Assembly: GCA_001632425.1 (NCBI GenBank)
Contig: KV425558.1
Span: 331,508-360,067, forward strand
Length of the DNA: 28,560 nt
Origin: Neolentinus lepideus HHB14362 ss-1
Lineage: Eukaryota > Basidiomycota > Agaricomycetes > Gloeophyllales > Gloeophyllaceae
Direction of reading: 5' to 3'
Shown: positions 1 to 11,347 of the stretch, piece by piece
How positions within the stretch are numbered: the stretch's first letter is position 1
Layout of the letters: every line of letters begins with the position of its first letter
Translations under genes and position numbers: made by a program
The notes under the pieces: generated by a model
Databases searched by the model: none
Seen by the model: the letters and a program-made list of their open reading frames with translations, nothing else
Told to the model about the DNA's origin: nothing

Positions 1-1715
1 TAGCTGCAGGACCCTGCTTCTTTGTCGTAGCTTTCCGGCTTGTGACCTCGATGCTTGGAGGCAACCATGAGTCGGCATGCTCTCCTGCGATGGTGGCCGA
101 AGCTGAAGTGTCCCCATCTGACATACGCTTGAGAGTGCCATCACGCTTGACTTCGTGCCATTCATGCGGGTTCTCCGGATTCCTTTCCGAGCGTATAACA
201 TAGTCGGCATTGTCTGGGGTATCTGTACAGTACAGTCATTAATACAAAGATCATCATATAAAAGGATACTGAAAGCTCGCCTTTAATTTGAAGCTGTCAC
301 TTTTCCAAGGCCATCGCAATCTTTTCCTGCAGTGCATATTCGAGACTACCAAATCCGCAATCTGAGGCCGACATTGTGGGCAAGGGAACACCCCATGGCC
401 ATCCTACGAGTATCTTTTTCTCCTTTCGTAGACCCTCTACTGCTGTCTTCCAAGGGAACATCGATAGTCGGTTGTTCTTATCACCCCGCAAGGGTATTCC
501 ATGATATGCTAGGTTGATTGTTTCAGTAGCTTGTCACATGCACTGTGAAACAATGCACATACCAAAGAGTACCTTGATATTTTCACGTGCCGTCGTAGAC
601 AACGAGTCCTTATCACCTGGAGTATGTTGCACGACCTGCCAGGTTGCCTGAGCCTCCTCACTAGCCTGCGTCCCTCTTGTAGATTCTCGGTTAAGTATGA
701 CCTCACGGTTAGACTCATTATTCCTGTTGCACAATCAGTCATGCCGTAGATAATATTACAAACCCAAACTTACTGAACATGCGCACGGAGGTGCTGCAGT
801 ACTGAAGTCCCTGGCATGTAGCACTTCACCTCAAAGAACTGCAAACCATCACGTATTAGCTGCATGATGAACGTTGGAGGTAGAGCCTGGACATACACCC
901 TTGGCTGCACTTGTCTCATGGAGCCCAGTAGTTGTACTGTAGCTATCGACCATACCATTCCCCCCGACCATCATAATCACACCATGAAAGCTTTGATACT
1001 CCGCCAGGGAGTCGAACTATGATATAACGTCAGCACTATAGTCGGTGGTTACGAACAGAAAATCTCCACTCACCTGCTCCGTCATTTCCTTCCACTTCTT
1101 GTTCCACTCCCCTCGGCGTCCAGCCTTAGTTGTGATGGCTTTGTCGAGTTGGAAAACAGAGTTGTGGGTGTGGAGAATGCGTTCATATGTCTTGCCGTGC
1201 GTCTGCTTGAATGCATTGAAGTCCGCACTCACTTTCTTGATGTTCCACGGCTCTCCGGGATGCTCAACCATCTTCCAATAGTTCTGGTAGATGTCCCATG
1301 GATGCTGCTTTGATCGTTTCCCTGGACGTACACCTTGTAATATAAAATCAACATTCACGCCTGTGTCATGAGCGACATCCTTCGCTATCTGACGGATCTT
1401 GGCCGTCGCCTCTGCTATCTTTGTGGCTGCTTCAAGAGTATATCTGCCTCGGCGAGAGGCTACGTTGGGCGTAGGATGTTCCAGAACATCATCACTTGCA
1501 TCTGAATGTTCGCTTTCATCTCTGTCACCTTCATCTGCAGCCTCAAACATATCCTCGTCATTCCCTTCTGCACCATCAAACAGGTCCAGGTCCATCCCCT
1601 CCTTGGCCACGCTTTCCTCAGCAATGATGCCAGGACTCTCATGGTCTGAGACCTCTGGCGGCATATATGACAGTTCTCTCACGGGGGCCAAACAATATTC
1701 CGGACGATGGGATGG

Positions 1716-1805
1716 TGGTCGCGTAGGTGCAGATGGTGGCCGCGTAGGTGCAGATGGTGGTCGCATTGGTACAGACGGTGGCCGCATAGGTGCAGATGGT
1801 GGCCG
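1716..1805 (-). repeat. 21-bp coding tandem repeat (RPPSAP[M/T])
   Basis: About four near-identical 21-bp units encode the heptad RPPSAPT / RPPSAPM / RPPSVPM on the minus strand, inside the large exon of the accessory gene. More diverged RPPS / RLPS / RPTS copies follow upstream to about 1880. The repeats give a low-complexity, Pro/Ser-rich linker. The TGA at 1883-1881 falls on an Arg position of this RPPS register. Confidence 0.85.
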
Positions 1806-3091
1806 AGAAGGTATTTGATCAGCATCTACAGTTTGGTGGATAGCAGTAGATGTTGGACGTGATGGTAGCCGAGAAGGTGGTCAGACAGCATCTGCAGGTA
1901 CATTGACAGTGGTGGACAGTGGGTGCGGGAGCTGCTGTACGTTATCTGCAGATGGATGGGATCGTGGTGGTCCAGTCACAGGTGCAATTCCTGCAACTGG
2001 ACGTGATGTTGCCGGCTGTAAATGTTTCATTGTTACCTGTTGATGGGAACCTTCGTGGATTGCGCCTACTGCTGCAGAGCTCAGATGCGAGGGACCTGAC
2101 GGCAGATGCTGCACATGCTGAAGTGCTGCTGTTCCAGATGGTCGCGTCGAGGAGGGTTGGATGGGAGGTGGCCTAACATTAGCTGCTGACGAGGGCCGTT
2201 TTGGAAGATATTGCATGGATGTAGATGTGACTGGAGCTGCTGATGCAGGTCGCATATGGTCAGTGGAATGGGCTGCACCACCTGCAGAAGGTGGTCGACG
2301 AGGTACTGTACTAGTATTTGTCCTTGCAGGTGGAGCGCCCATGGCCTTCGAATGTCCCAAGGCAGCTCGTGATAGTACTGGGGTTTGTATGAGATAACTC
2401 TGTGCCGTTACTGACCCCCCATGCCGTCTATCCGGCGACGGAGAGGGTGGGCCCGGTACATCATAATCCTCCTCATTAATGACAAAGGTCTTTCGCGGCG
2501 CCTTGCCTGCCACCGGATGCTACATTCACATGTGTTAGATTATCGAGACGTCTGCATGCACAACCATATACTTACTGGCTGAATCTGAGACTCGAGAAAT
2601 TCGACCTCCATCCTTCGGCGAGGGCTCGGAGTCAGGATTAGTGGACCTTCAGGCAATGCTCTTGACTCATCGCCTACATCTGCATGCCCAAGGTTGATCG
2701 TATGACTGGGATTGACGGCAACAGGTTGATCCGGCGTATGGTAGTTTGTTAGATCTGTGTGATCATGGGTTCATGAGCCGTCACAATTCATAAGCCAGAA
2801 TGCATACCTAGTTCACCCCACGTAGCTTCATAATCCTCTCCAGAATCTTGAAGTTCCTGCCTCTCATTATATCGTTGTTCCACAACCGAATCTTGCCTGC
2901 CACTTTGATCTTGAAGTTCGTCCTCCTCCTCTCCATCATCAGGATACACAGACCCTGTCAAGCACGATCATCATGATCATGTTAGACCATCGACACTAAC
3001 ATGCAGATATGACATACCTAGAACAGTCTCTGGTGCTTCCAGCATTACTTCCCAAGCTGGTAATGAAGCTCGTGAACCGCCACTCGAATGT

Positions 3092-3120
3092 CCACGACCA
3101 CGACCACGACCACGACCACG
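3092..3120 (-). repeat. 6-bp microsatellite coding for an RGRG tract
   Basis: Five consecutive copies of a ccacga unit (plus strand) read on the minus strand as alternating Arg-Gly. In the accessory gene this makes an RG-rich stretch followed by GHSSGGSRASLPAW. RG tracts often bind nucleic acid; that role is only a possibility here. Confidence 0.8.
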
Positions 3121-4092
3121 GATGGGCGTTGATCGAACGGGATCTCCGGTATGGCCAGCATTCATATTTGTCCCCCACCCTTGCATTGTCAGATGTAGTA
3201 GCGAGTTTGATATATGCTATACAATCCAAAGAAGTCAGCAATAACTACCCAAACTCGAAGACTTTAACATACAGAAAGATATTTGAGGTTCAGTAATGAC
3301 AGAAAATTGCTCACCGAATAGCGGAGGTTCGGCACTGAACATCCTTTTAAACTGTTGTTGAAGCTCCGATGCTGCGCTGGCAGGTCCTGAACTTCTGGGC
3401 GAAGTTCAGGATGATGTCAGTTAGTATTTTACTGCAGCAATATCTGTATAATAGAAAGCAGTTATAGGTGAGAGTCGTTGTATGAACCAGCATGCACATT
3501 GCAACGTACCTGACAGAAAGGGGTAGATCACCCCTGAACATCAGCGGAATGACCGACGTTGCGTGGCGGGTGGCGAACTTCAGCTCGACTTTCAAGGATG
3601 CTGCTAGGGCGCACTTGAAAGTGTTTGCTACGGCTACATATCTAGGAAATAAAGTGTTTAGTAGCTGCAAGAACTATTTTCAAATGTCACAGACGTAAAT
3701 TGTACACACCTTCAATCGCATTGACATTATCACATAGTATTTGCTTGTCGCATTGAACACGACTGCGACCGTCCGGCGCCACTAGGATGTACTCAGATTT
3801 GTTCGGGAACACATGTGTTCCAACGTCACAGAAGGTGAATTGTATGCACCTTCGGTATGGTATATCTGGATAGTATTCAGATTCACGAACTGCTGACTCC
3901 TCGACTTTGCCATCCCACATACTATGCGAAAGGTATTATGGCGGAATGGTGAAGGTCACCGCTGATATGGGGCCTTTATATCACAATTTTGCAACAGAAT
4001 GCCGGTCCAGAGAGGCACGGCGGTGTTAAGGTAGTTACTAGCTATGTTTAGATGTTCATCATTACACTGAAACACGTATATAAGAATCTATG

Positions 4093-4936
4093 CTATTCGG
4101 AGTGCAAGGATGGAAGAGCAATACAAAGTCTAATTATATAGGCACGGAACCACGTAAAGTCTTCCTCTGACAGGCCCGTCACCTGGAAGCCACGAAGCAC
4201 AGCAGTAATCTGTGCAAGTGCCCAGTAACAATCCATCACGTCGTGCGGCCGACACACAGCAACTTTCTGAACATCACGCATGATAAGATGAGAATCATGA
4301 ACTGCACTGATCACATACCAGTATGTCCGAAATGTACAGAACATCGTCAGATAGGCAATTGTCCCCTGCGATCCTCAGGAAGTGCGAGATCACACTGACG
4401 ATAAGCTGCCCAAGCGACAAGGCATCAGCACGTATTACACGCCAAGTCACGAAACACGTACCTTTGTGCCCTCCTCATCAGCCACATCAGCAAGGCTGTC
4501 GAAGATATTGATCTGTCTATTTTGGACATGCACCGTAGCAACAATCCAGTGCGGACCTTCCAAGAGCATGGGAACTATCCAGATGGGTCTATTTAATTCA
4601 TATGACTTGTTCCATTGCTCTTCAGATTCTGTGTCAAAGAAGTCTGCAGCTTCGGTGATCTGCGAAAGGTCACAGCAGTCAAAGATGGCGATGTTGGGAT
4701 GCCCGTGTGCTGAGGCTAGCACCGTGGTGATGGCATGCATTCCGTCTGCATCAAGGGCTTGCTGGCGTAAGACCCTGTGCTGTAGAGAACCATCTATTGT
4801 AGCCCGCAGTAACCCTTCTGCTGGTACTACGTAGCGGTCCGTGAATGTCAGAGGAAGACCTTCAAAGGAGCACACTGGAAGGTCATCCATGTAATCAAAT
4901 GACAGCTCCTTCCATTGGCGATTAGATAATGGACCG
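4093..4936 (-). pseudogene. Ulp1-like (C48) cysteine protease domain after the KDZ transposase
   Basis: Exons 4936-4462, 4405-4319 and 4266-4093 join in frame across introns of 56 and 52 nt. The product has the C48 layout: His in GPHWIVATV (codon 4551-4549), Asp in NIFDSLAD (4500-4498), and Cys in MDCYWALAQ (4230-4228), followed by the helical end AVLRGFQVTGLSEEDF and a TAG at 4095-4093. Ulp1 enzymes process SUMO-type conjugates. The usual Gly after the catalytic Cys is Tyr here, and the usual upstream oxyanion Gln is not evident. The domain follows the transposase C-terminus on the same strand and probably belonged to the same polypeptide, but the joining intron (about 4937-4982) does not keep frame with the donors I can see. 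It could instead be a separate gene or have a small indel. Confidence 0.72.
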
Positions 4937-4961
4937 CTGAGGAACAAAGAATTGGACTTAC

Positions 4962-7900
4962 GTAGCAAAGAACATGGCATACAAATCTAGTACTGACAGA
5001 TGTCAAGGGAGCGGAATCCAATGGTGTCTCAGAGACGTCGGGTTCCAAGAAGATGTCTGTAACATCTGTCTCAGCTGCCTCGATATCTGCATCAGGTTCC
5101 GCGTTCACACTGTTGTCATCCAGCATAGACCGATCAAGTAATGTACGTGTCCCCACAGCGACAGCGGGTTTAAGGAACGTATACTGATGTTCGGACGGCC
5201 TATTCAAGACTTGGCGGGCAGTAGCGGATGCTTCCCGTAAATGGCTTGCCCAACGAAAGTCTGAAATGAATGGATTTGCCCATTGATGTCACAACATGAG
5301 CAGACCGTCACAACGTTGCTGGAGTGCGAGCTGCAAGGGACTATCTATGGAAGTTCAGCGGTGATGTACGAGTAACTTAAATACTCTGACAACTTACCTT
5401 CTGTTAAATGCACGGCAATTTCAAGAGCGGCAAGCTCTTCCGCAAACCATCGTAGGAGATTCTCTGCTTCGCGACCGAGACAGCGTCTTTCCTCCAAACA
5501 GCGGTCAATCTGCAGGAATGCCCGTATGCCTTTCCGAATAGCTGGATCAGTGAGCCAGAGAGGGCATTCACCTTCACGAGTGTCAATCCAGACATCCTGC
5601 ATCAAATTATCATCAAGCTTAAGGTGCCCGAGGTTCAGGGACAATGGTGTGGGCAAGGGAAATGGTGGATGCGGTCCAGCAAGCTCACGAAGCTTGGTAC
5701 AATATGTATTGAACTTGTTGATGGCGGTAAGAAGAGCCGGACGTCGACGCGTGAGCGACTTCCGAGCTTTTTGATGAAGTTTCGTCCCTGCAAGTCATGT
5801 TCAATAAGACACCCCTCCAAGGTAAAGTCAGCAAGACTGCACTCACCAAGGGCCTGTTCACGACCCCCTACAGCCTGATCAATGCGGTTCCACTCGAAGA
5901 AACATCCCATTGCACGCTTACGAATGTTAATCTTGAGATCCCGAGCAACCAGCAGGATTCGAACAAATTCGACATTGAGGCCATGAAGTTCTGGAAACGA
6001 CTCAGAGACATTCAAGGATGCGTAGAGTGTCTCGATCTGGTGGATGAGGAGACAGTGAGTAGTGTGCATTGCCGATAATGAGTGCGTCGTATTCGGAGGT
6101 GCCTTGCCACTTGCCAGCACAGCTTCGGTCGAGTCAATAGCGTTCTTGACCAACTCCGCTTGAGTCTGGAGAGCAAGGACTGCATCAAGCTCTTTCTTCA
6201 AACGTGCAGGAGCATCTAGAGAACATTAAATCAGTAACAATCAGCAAAGACATTCTACCAGAGCTTACGTGAGCGTAGCGAGCCCTGAGCCTCCTTCTGA
6301 AGTTCCCATTGCTTCCTCAAAACATCAATTGAGTAACCGCACTCTTGAAGGTCGGTGCTGGCCTTTGCAGCATGTCTCACAACCCCCGTCATTAGTTTTC
6401 GTCTGATCCAGTGCCCAAGTTCTTGCTTGTTGATGTCGTTAATGTGGTGAGCTTGCCGATCAAGGAGCCAAATACGACGTTGCCGCTGTCATGGGAATGA
6501 GTTCAGGGATGAATGGACATTAGTGTTTGATCAACATACCCCCGAAGAGCGTGTTACACTGATAAGCTTGCGTAGCCTCGACCACAGACGCTCGACACCT
6601 TCCCCGTCAGTAAGGCCAAGTCCATGTCGTAACCGGGGATTGTAGACTAGTTGACAGGACCATTGATGCCCATACGCATGCATAGCTGATGTTGCGAACA
6701 TCAGCCGAGACACAACATCGGGGGATAGGATATCATACTATGAACCAATCAGCTTAACACACGTACATGTAGAGAATACATACAAGGTGAAGACTTCGAT
6801 CAATTACACAACCTACGTCATACAGGCAACACACCGTCGCATATGTCGGGATGCTCAAGAAAAGTGCTTCGAGGAGGGCAACGGCGAACTTCTGCTGTTC
6901 CCCCGGTGTGTCGACATTGGCCAGAAGGATGGGGTTGTCGTGTCGGCAGATAAGAGCCACTAGCCCCGTGTCATCGAAGCGGCCTTCATGTGTTTTCTGC
7001 TTGGCTTCATCAGCAGCCTCAAATGACTTTTCACATTCGTCCACAGCGATATCCGGGACCTTTGCACGGTAATCAGAACGTGGGCCCTTCTTACGTGCTT
7101 TGAGGATCCGCTCTCCAACAGCATCAACATCTTCTTTCGAGATGAAATATTCCGCCGCATAGAACTTCGGGGAATCTCCGGCGGTCCGGCGGTGACGTTG
7201 ATGGAAGTTCAGGTCGATAGCAACATGCAGATCACTACCTCTGTGGTGGGAAGCTATTCAGTACGTAGTGTGGCTGCAGTGTATTGGTACATACGTTCCA
7301 AATGACCGGCCATATAGTATCTCTCCGAAACAGGCCGGGCAACGGTCGCGCAATACAGCTGCGCAGCGCGCGCGATGTAGAGTGGGTTCTTCGGTGTTGG
7401 AGGGGCTGCTTGTGTCGGATATGGCCACCAAAGCATCAGTAGTACTTTGTCTTCGTGGTGGAGTGCTGGGGCCACTAGCAGAGCCACGGGCGCTGGTCCC
7501 CTCGTGGTTCTGTGAAGGGCAGCTTGGGACAGACGCAGCTGTGGGACAGCCAGGTGGGGAAACGAGCGGTGGATTCGGAAGCAGCACCCTGGCTCCTTCG
7601 ATTATCTGCGAGACCTCTTTTCCGTGCAATACACGAAGGCAATCATACCACTGCATTGCGTGGCTGAGGCCTCGGCGGAAGGGATCTGCTATTGGAAGTC
7701 CCTGTGCACAGTAATCAGCTATATCTCACAGTAGTTCTAGTGTTACGTACCTTCTCATCAATGAGTCGGTACCCGCGACTTATGTAGAAATCGTTCAGAG
7801 CCGCTGCCGCTGAACTTACTGCGTCTCCTGACCGGTAAAAGAGCTTCGAGTAGAACTCTAGAAGGTTGATGGAGACGGCTACACGGGGTTGGAGTGGTGA

Positions 7901-8569
7901 TGTAGGAAACAGACCCAGTCAGACCAGCCGTGATGGAAGGCTCTCCTGGGTTTCACAGTCGCAGACGGGAAACTCGATGCTCATGTAACCTGACACATGG
8001 GAGTTAACATTGCAGCTATGAAAGCTCTTGGTAGACGTACGGTTCCACAACAAGCACAATATACGGCGCCTCTTTCCTGGGCACGTAAGCGCAGTACAAG
8101 GTGGCTGGTCGCGCAAGAACGGAGCTTCAATTTGCCCCCCTTCCGTCACTTGGTTATACGACGCGTGCGGAGCCAGCAAAGTCGGAAGCAGCTTCGTCCA
8201 CTCAGTGTACAATCGATTAGCAGTGGCATCAGGTATAAGCCGTTTAGGCTTTGGATTTGCAACAGCATCGGGGGTTGTGTCGCATAACGCCTGAGGATGT
8301 TCCAGCTGTTCCGCAACTGCTCCTCCATCTCCCGCATTCATAGGGACATCCTCCCATTGATCAGAATCTCCATCTCCCTCACAAGAACCTCTCGTTGTTT
8401 CAGCTGTCTTGTTCCGTAAAGCATCCCGCTCTCGCAGGAGCAGAGCCCGCCGTTGTGCATATGCTGCTGAGCCGACACGCTCCGAGCGCCCTTTTTGGCG
8501 CGGATTCTTGTTTGGGGATGGTCCACATCCACGGCGAGGTCGACGTCGATTAAGGTCCACAAATCCCAT
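4962..8569 (-). pseudogene. KDZ-superfamily transposase, two in-frame TGA codons
   Basis: Exons, 5' to 3' on the minus strand: 8569-8041, 7989-7751, 7701-7295, 7240-6784, 6737-6540, 6485-6269, 6215-5847, 5787-5398, and 5344 to about 4983 or 4962. All eight introns between them are GT-AG, 46-59 nt, and preserve frame. The N-terminus is basic, then acidic, then a Cys-rich CxC region ending FPVCDCETQ. The catalytic core shows Asp in HVAIDLNFHQ (7215-7213), the RHD motif in ALICRHDNP (Asp 6939-6937), LYDVGC, MHAYGHQWSCQLVYNPR, and the Glu of GLTDGEGVERLW (6602-6600). The C-terminal part has RRIWLLDRQ, coiled-coil-like helices and DVWIDTREGECPLWL, as in family members. TGA at 7921-7919 and 5291-5289 interrupt conserved regions. 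The ATG at 8569 is the best Met before the basic N-terminus; the frame is open further upstream. Confidence 0.85.
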
Positions 8570-10029
8570 ACCCAGTGTCAGGCTTTGTACGACATAACAG
8601 CAGGCGAGTGAGCATGTCGCAAAAGCGGGGTAAACCGTGACCTGTATTTTGTGACAATACTGTGTCACATTTACCTCAGTCAGTGTCCAAAGCCTTTCGG
8701 ATGATATTCTAAGCTCCAACTGATGTACCAGGATAATCCAGTAGTGCAATGCTATCGATTCAGAAGGAAAAATGGAGCGCCGGATCGATATGTATAATAC
8801 TACGTAGCGCAACAGCTCGAACGTGACATGTGACATGATCACGGTGGAAGTGCGCTGCCCATGTAGTTCGCGATCGCGATCGGGTACTAGATCTCAGGCA
8901 GATCTCGCAGAAGTTCACAAAGCAGCTGGTGGATAAGCGAGCCGATAAACGTGTCGCTTAGAGGCGGATGTTCGGTATGCACGAGGCCTCTGGGGTCTAT
9001 TTTAGTGATAGATTAATGGCCCCGGAAGGCCCTTCGGAGTTTGAAACCTCGTTGCCAAAGGTGTACAAAGCCTTGAAGTGAAACTCAAACTCCGACTCAA
9101 TCTGGCAACGAACGCAAACGAAAGGGCGTGCGTTCGTTCGCAGCATTTTCGACCATCTTTGCATAACGAACGAACCCAACAGTTAAGGAATTGAGCACCC
9201 CTCGTACCTTCACTGCTTTTGGAGCGTCCAGTACTTGTCATCGATGCATCATCAATCTGTCAATAAAACTTGGATGGCCGTCAGAACTATAACTCATCTG
9301 CCACCATTACTCGGATGCGGACCAGGCCTGAAATCCAAAGATGACCTCTGACCTTTGGAGTCGGCGGATGGAGAACTTGAATCACGGCGTGCAAATAGAT
9401 TTTGATGGGCTACTTTGCGCTGCGAGATCCATTAGGTCCCCGGGTTTAGGGAGATTTCAGTATTCATGTTGACACAGGTTTGATACTTATCTCGGATACG
9501 ATTGTTCCTGACGGGCTTTAGCTAATTAGCCGACTATTCGGTATTGTCCTATACTGCGTGTGGTGTCGCTCCTCATGTGCTCTGTGAGTCCGGTCCTCAG
9601 ATTCACTGAGGACAGCTTTTAGGGTCGACCCACCCTGTTTTCATTCATTTCGGCATGTCCAGCTGATAACAATCAATATTAAATCATTCTTCTGTGACTT
9701 GGGCGCAAACTTGGTACTGTTCGTGGAGGTATTCTGACGTTGGGTGCTGTTCAACTGTCAAGAGTTTACACAGACTAACGAATCCGTCCACCAGAAACAC
9801 GCTTTCATCCATCATAATACATTTCATATGCCATCGAACAACCTACGAGATTGAAATTGAGTGGAAATGCGGAGAACAGTTCAGCATGCTACATTATTGG
9901 TCTCGAGTACCCACAGGTTCACGCCTGATTAGAACTACGACTTCCTTCACAGTGCTTACTGTCAAACTTCATTATTTCGACTCGCATATAACAATCCGCC
10001 GGGCTTCGTGTCCCCCGCAAACCAAAAAT
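8570..10029. other. Intergenic, no gene recognised
   Basis: No ORF here shows family-like sequence. It should contain the promoter side of the KDZ transposase, probably the right end of that transposon, and the upstream region of the 7-TM gene. A 9-nt inverted repeat (aacgaacgc at 9107-9115 and its complement at 9130-9138) and a CGATCG-rich stretch near 8868-8881 are visible, without a clear function. Confidence 0.6.
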
Positions 10030-11347
10030 ATGGAGGGTGGGATCTCCCTTGCCGAAGCTGTGATTCTCTCCTTGTCTCTGGAGAGCATACTTTACGGTGC
10101 GCTAGCTCTTGCAATGTTACAGCTCCATGAAAGGTTAACTGTTTTGTCTGAATCAACGTATAGGTGCTTCCGTGTGCATGTTCGGTGCTACTCTATGGGT
10201 TCTCTGCTACAAGCATGCATCGCCGCGTACGACCCGCTTTATGATAATCGCGGCTTGCGCATTGTTTCTCTTCAGTACTATGGTGCGTAGTCGTATTTTT
10301 AACTGTTACAAGATAGTTTTCGAGTCGCAGCGCCCATTCGTCCATGAAGCATGTGTCCACAGATATAGCACGCCTGATCATCGCATTTGTGCATATCGGG
10401 TCTACGAACCCTGGTGGCATCGAACTTTGGCTCGGCAGAGTTTCACAAAAGACATATATGCTTAAAACCGCCTTCTACATTCTTCAGACACTGACCGGAG
10501 ACGCCGTAATTGCAAGTAATACCCCTGTTCTTTCGACATTCTACTATTCTGAAGCAGGTTATAGATTTACCGTTGTCACATGGTGTACCGCTCGTATTGG
10601 ATCATTCTCGGGCCCTTCATCTTGTGGTGCAGCGTCGTCGGTGAGTTGACATATCCTTATATTTATGATATACGGACGTCAATCACACATCACCTGCACA
10701 GCCATGGGAAGTGCTGTTTTGTATACTTTCGCTACCACCAGTACAAATGTTTTCGCTCGAAGGACCACAATATGGGTCTCCTCATTTTGGGGTTCAACAC
10801 TGGCAACAAATCTAACTTCCACCAGTGAGTTTCTGTTTGGTTCTCGTGGGGATGAAAGTAATTGACACTGTAAGCAGTTCTGCTGGCCTATCGGATATGG
10901 AGGGTTGACCGCAGTGTGGCTGAAACACGCACCAATTCCTCGCTGAGGGGGGTGGTGCGAGTGGTCCTGGATGCCGGCGCCTTGTATTCAGTCACTCTAC
11001 TAAGTGCGCTGATACCCTTCATCTGCAAGTCCGAGGGACAGTACGTCGTGTTGGACATGGTAAATTCAAATCTGTCTGCGCACCCAGGTTGAAAGTTTGA
11101 ATCGTTGCCGTCGCAGATAACGCCAATTATCTCGATTGCGTTCTACATGGTTCTCATTCGAGTGGGACTCGCTAACGGCTCGGCGCCGCTCTCGTCGTCG
11201 GCCAACCGGAGTAGAGGGTCCACGGCTCCGACTATGCACAACCACTATTCTATGAGACCTCTGGAAGTGCATATTTCACAGCTGATGGAGACCGACCAGC
11301 GCGGAACTGGTCGTTCCGACTCTTCGGTACTTGACAAGAGTGTTTAA
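10030..11347 (+). CDS. Seven-helix membrane protein of a basidiomycete-type family
   Basis: Seven exons give about 318 residues: 10030-10115, 10180-10282, 10350-10505, 10565-10640, 10702-10824, 10878-11059 and 11117-11347 (TAA). Introns are 53-67 nt. Helices can be read in order: AEAVILSLSLESILYGAL; FMIIAACALFLFSTM; a helix with YILQTLTGDA leading into IYRC; YWIILGPFILWCSVV; STLATNLTSTILLAYRIW; DAGALYSVTLLSALIPFICK; and TPIISIAFYMVLIRVGLA. A short Ser-rich cytosolic-type tail follows. The pattern, including GDA..IYRC and GALYSVTLL, matches unnamed 7-TM proteins common in Agaricomycetes; ligand and role are unknown. Oddity: intron 1 (10116-10179) must end in CAT instead of CAG to keep frame, whereas the AG at 10162-10163 would lead to a stop at 10290. 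The gene may therefore be damaged, or the base misread. The donor of intron 3 (10506) is chosen for frame. Confidence 0.75.

Larger units (their letters stand above)
1..3920 (-). pseudogene. Unrecognised accessory gene beside the KDZ transposase, decayed, runs off left edge
   Basis: I do not recognise the family. The start chosen is the ATG at 3920-3918, whose first exon encodes a compact domain with CIQFTFCDVG and YILVAPDGRSRVQ. Later pieces include a helical segment near 3650-3510, an RGRG repeat near 3092-3120, and acidic exons 2954-2808 and 2754-2576. The large exon 2519-1074 is Pro/Ser-rich with RPPS repeats, then acidic, then has a basic helical region with the motif HPWDIYQNYWK, loosely HMG/SANT-like. 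Introns 2955-3017, 2755-2807, 2520-2575 and 1017-1073 are GT-AG, 53-63 nt, and keep frame. Exons then continue near 1016-774, 726-600, 508-294 and 230-1. Lesions seen: an in-frame TGA at 1883-1881, a frame change between about 1016 and 870 (possibly at the C6 run 960-965), and unresolved junctions near 3700 and 240. Reading one continuous gene is an inference. Confidence 0.55.
1..8569 (-). mobile_element. Degenerate KDZ-type DNA transposon unit (left end outside window)
   Basis: Two long, intron-rich, same-strand genes lie here: a KDZ (Kyakuja-Dileera-Zisupton) transposase with a Ulp1-like protease domain, and an unrecognised accessory gene. KDZ elements are known in basidiomycete genomes as large cut-and-paste transposons with captured genes. 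No terminal inverted repeat or target-site duplication was identified, so the right boundary is given as the transposase start and the left end lies beyond base 1. Both genes carry in-frame TGA codons and at least one frame break, so this copy is probably inactive. Assigning both genes to one element is an inference from strand, spacing (173 bp between them) and shared decay. Confidence 0.7.

Noticed and set aside
1399..1818. 139-codon plus-strand ORF, and other long plus-strand frames over the KDZ region
   Set aside because: They are antisense shadows of the minus-strand accessory gene. The minus strand has consistent splice sites and repeat-coded protein.
1..3920. TET/JBP dioxygenase, a known passenger of some basidiomycete KDZ elements
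   Set aside because: I could not find the HxD...H iron-binding pattern or other double-stranded beta-helix marks in any exon. It could lie to the left of the window.
9107..9138. 9-nt inverted repeat aacgaacgc as a transposon end
   Set aside because: It is short, and no matching copy was found at the other side of the KDZ region inside the window.
9694..10290. A 198-codon plus-strand frame read as one protein
   Set aside because: Only its end (from 10030) matches the 7-TM family. The upstream part is unremarkable and the downstream part is read through an intron in the wrong frame.
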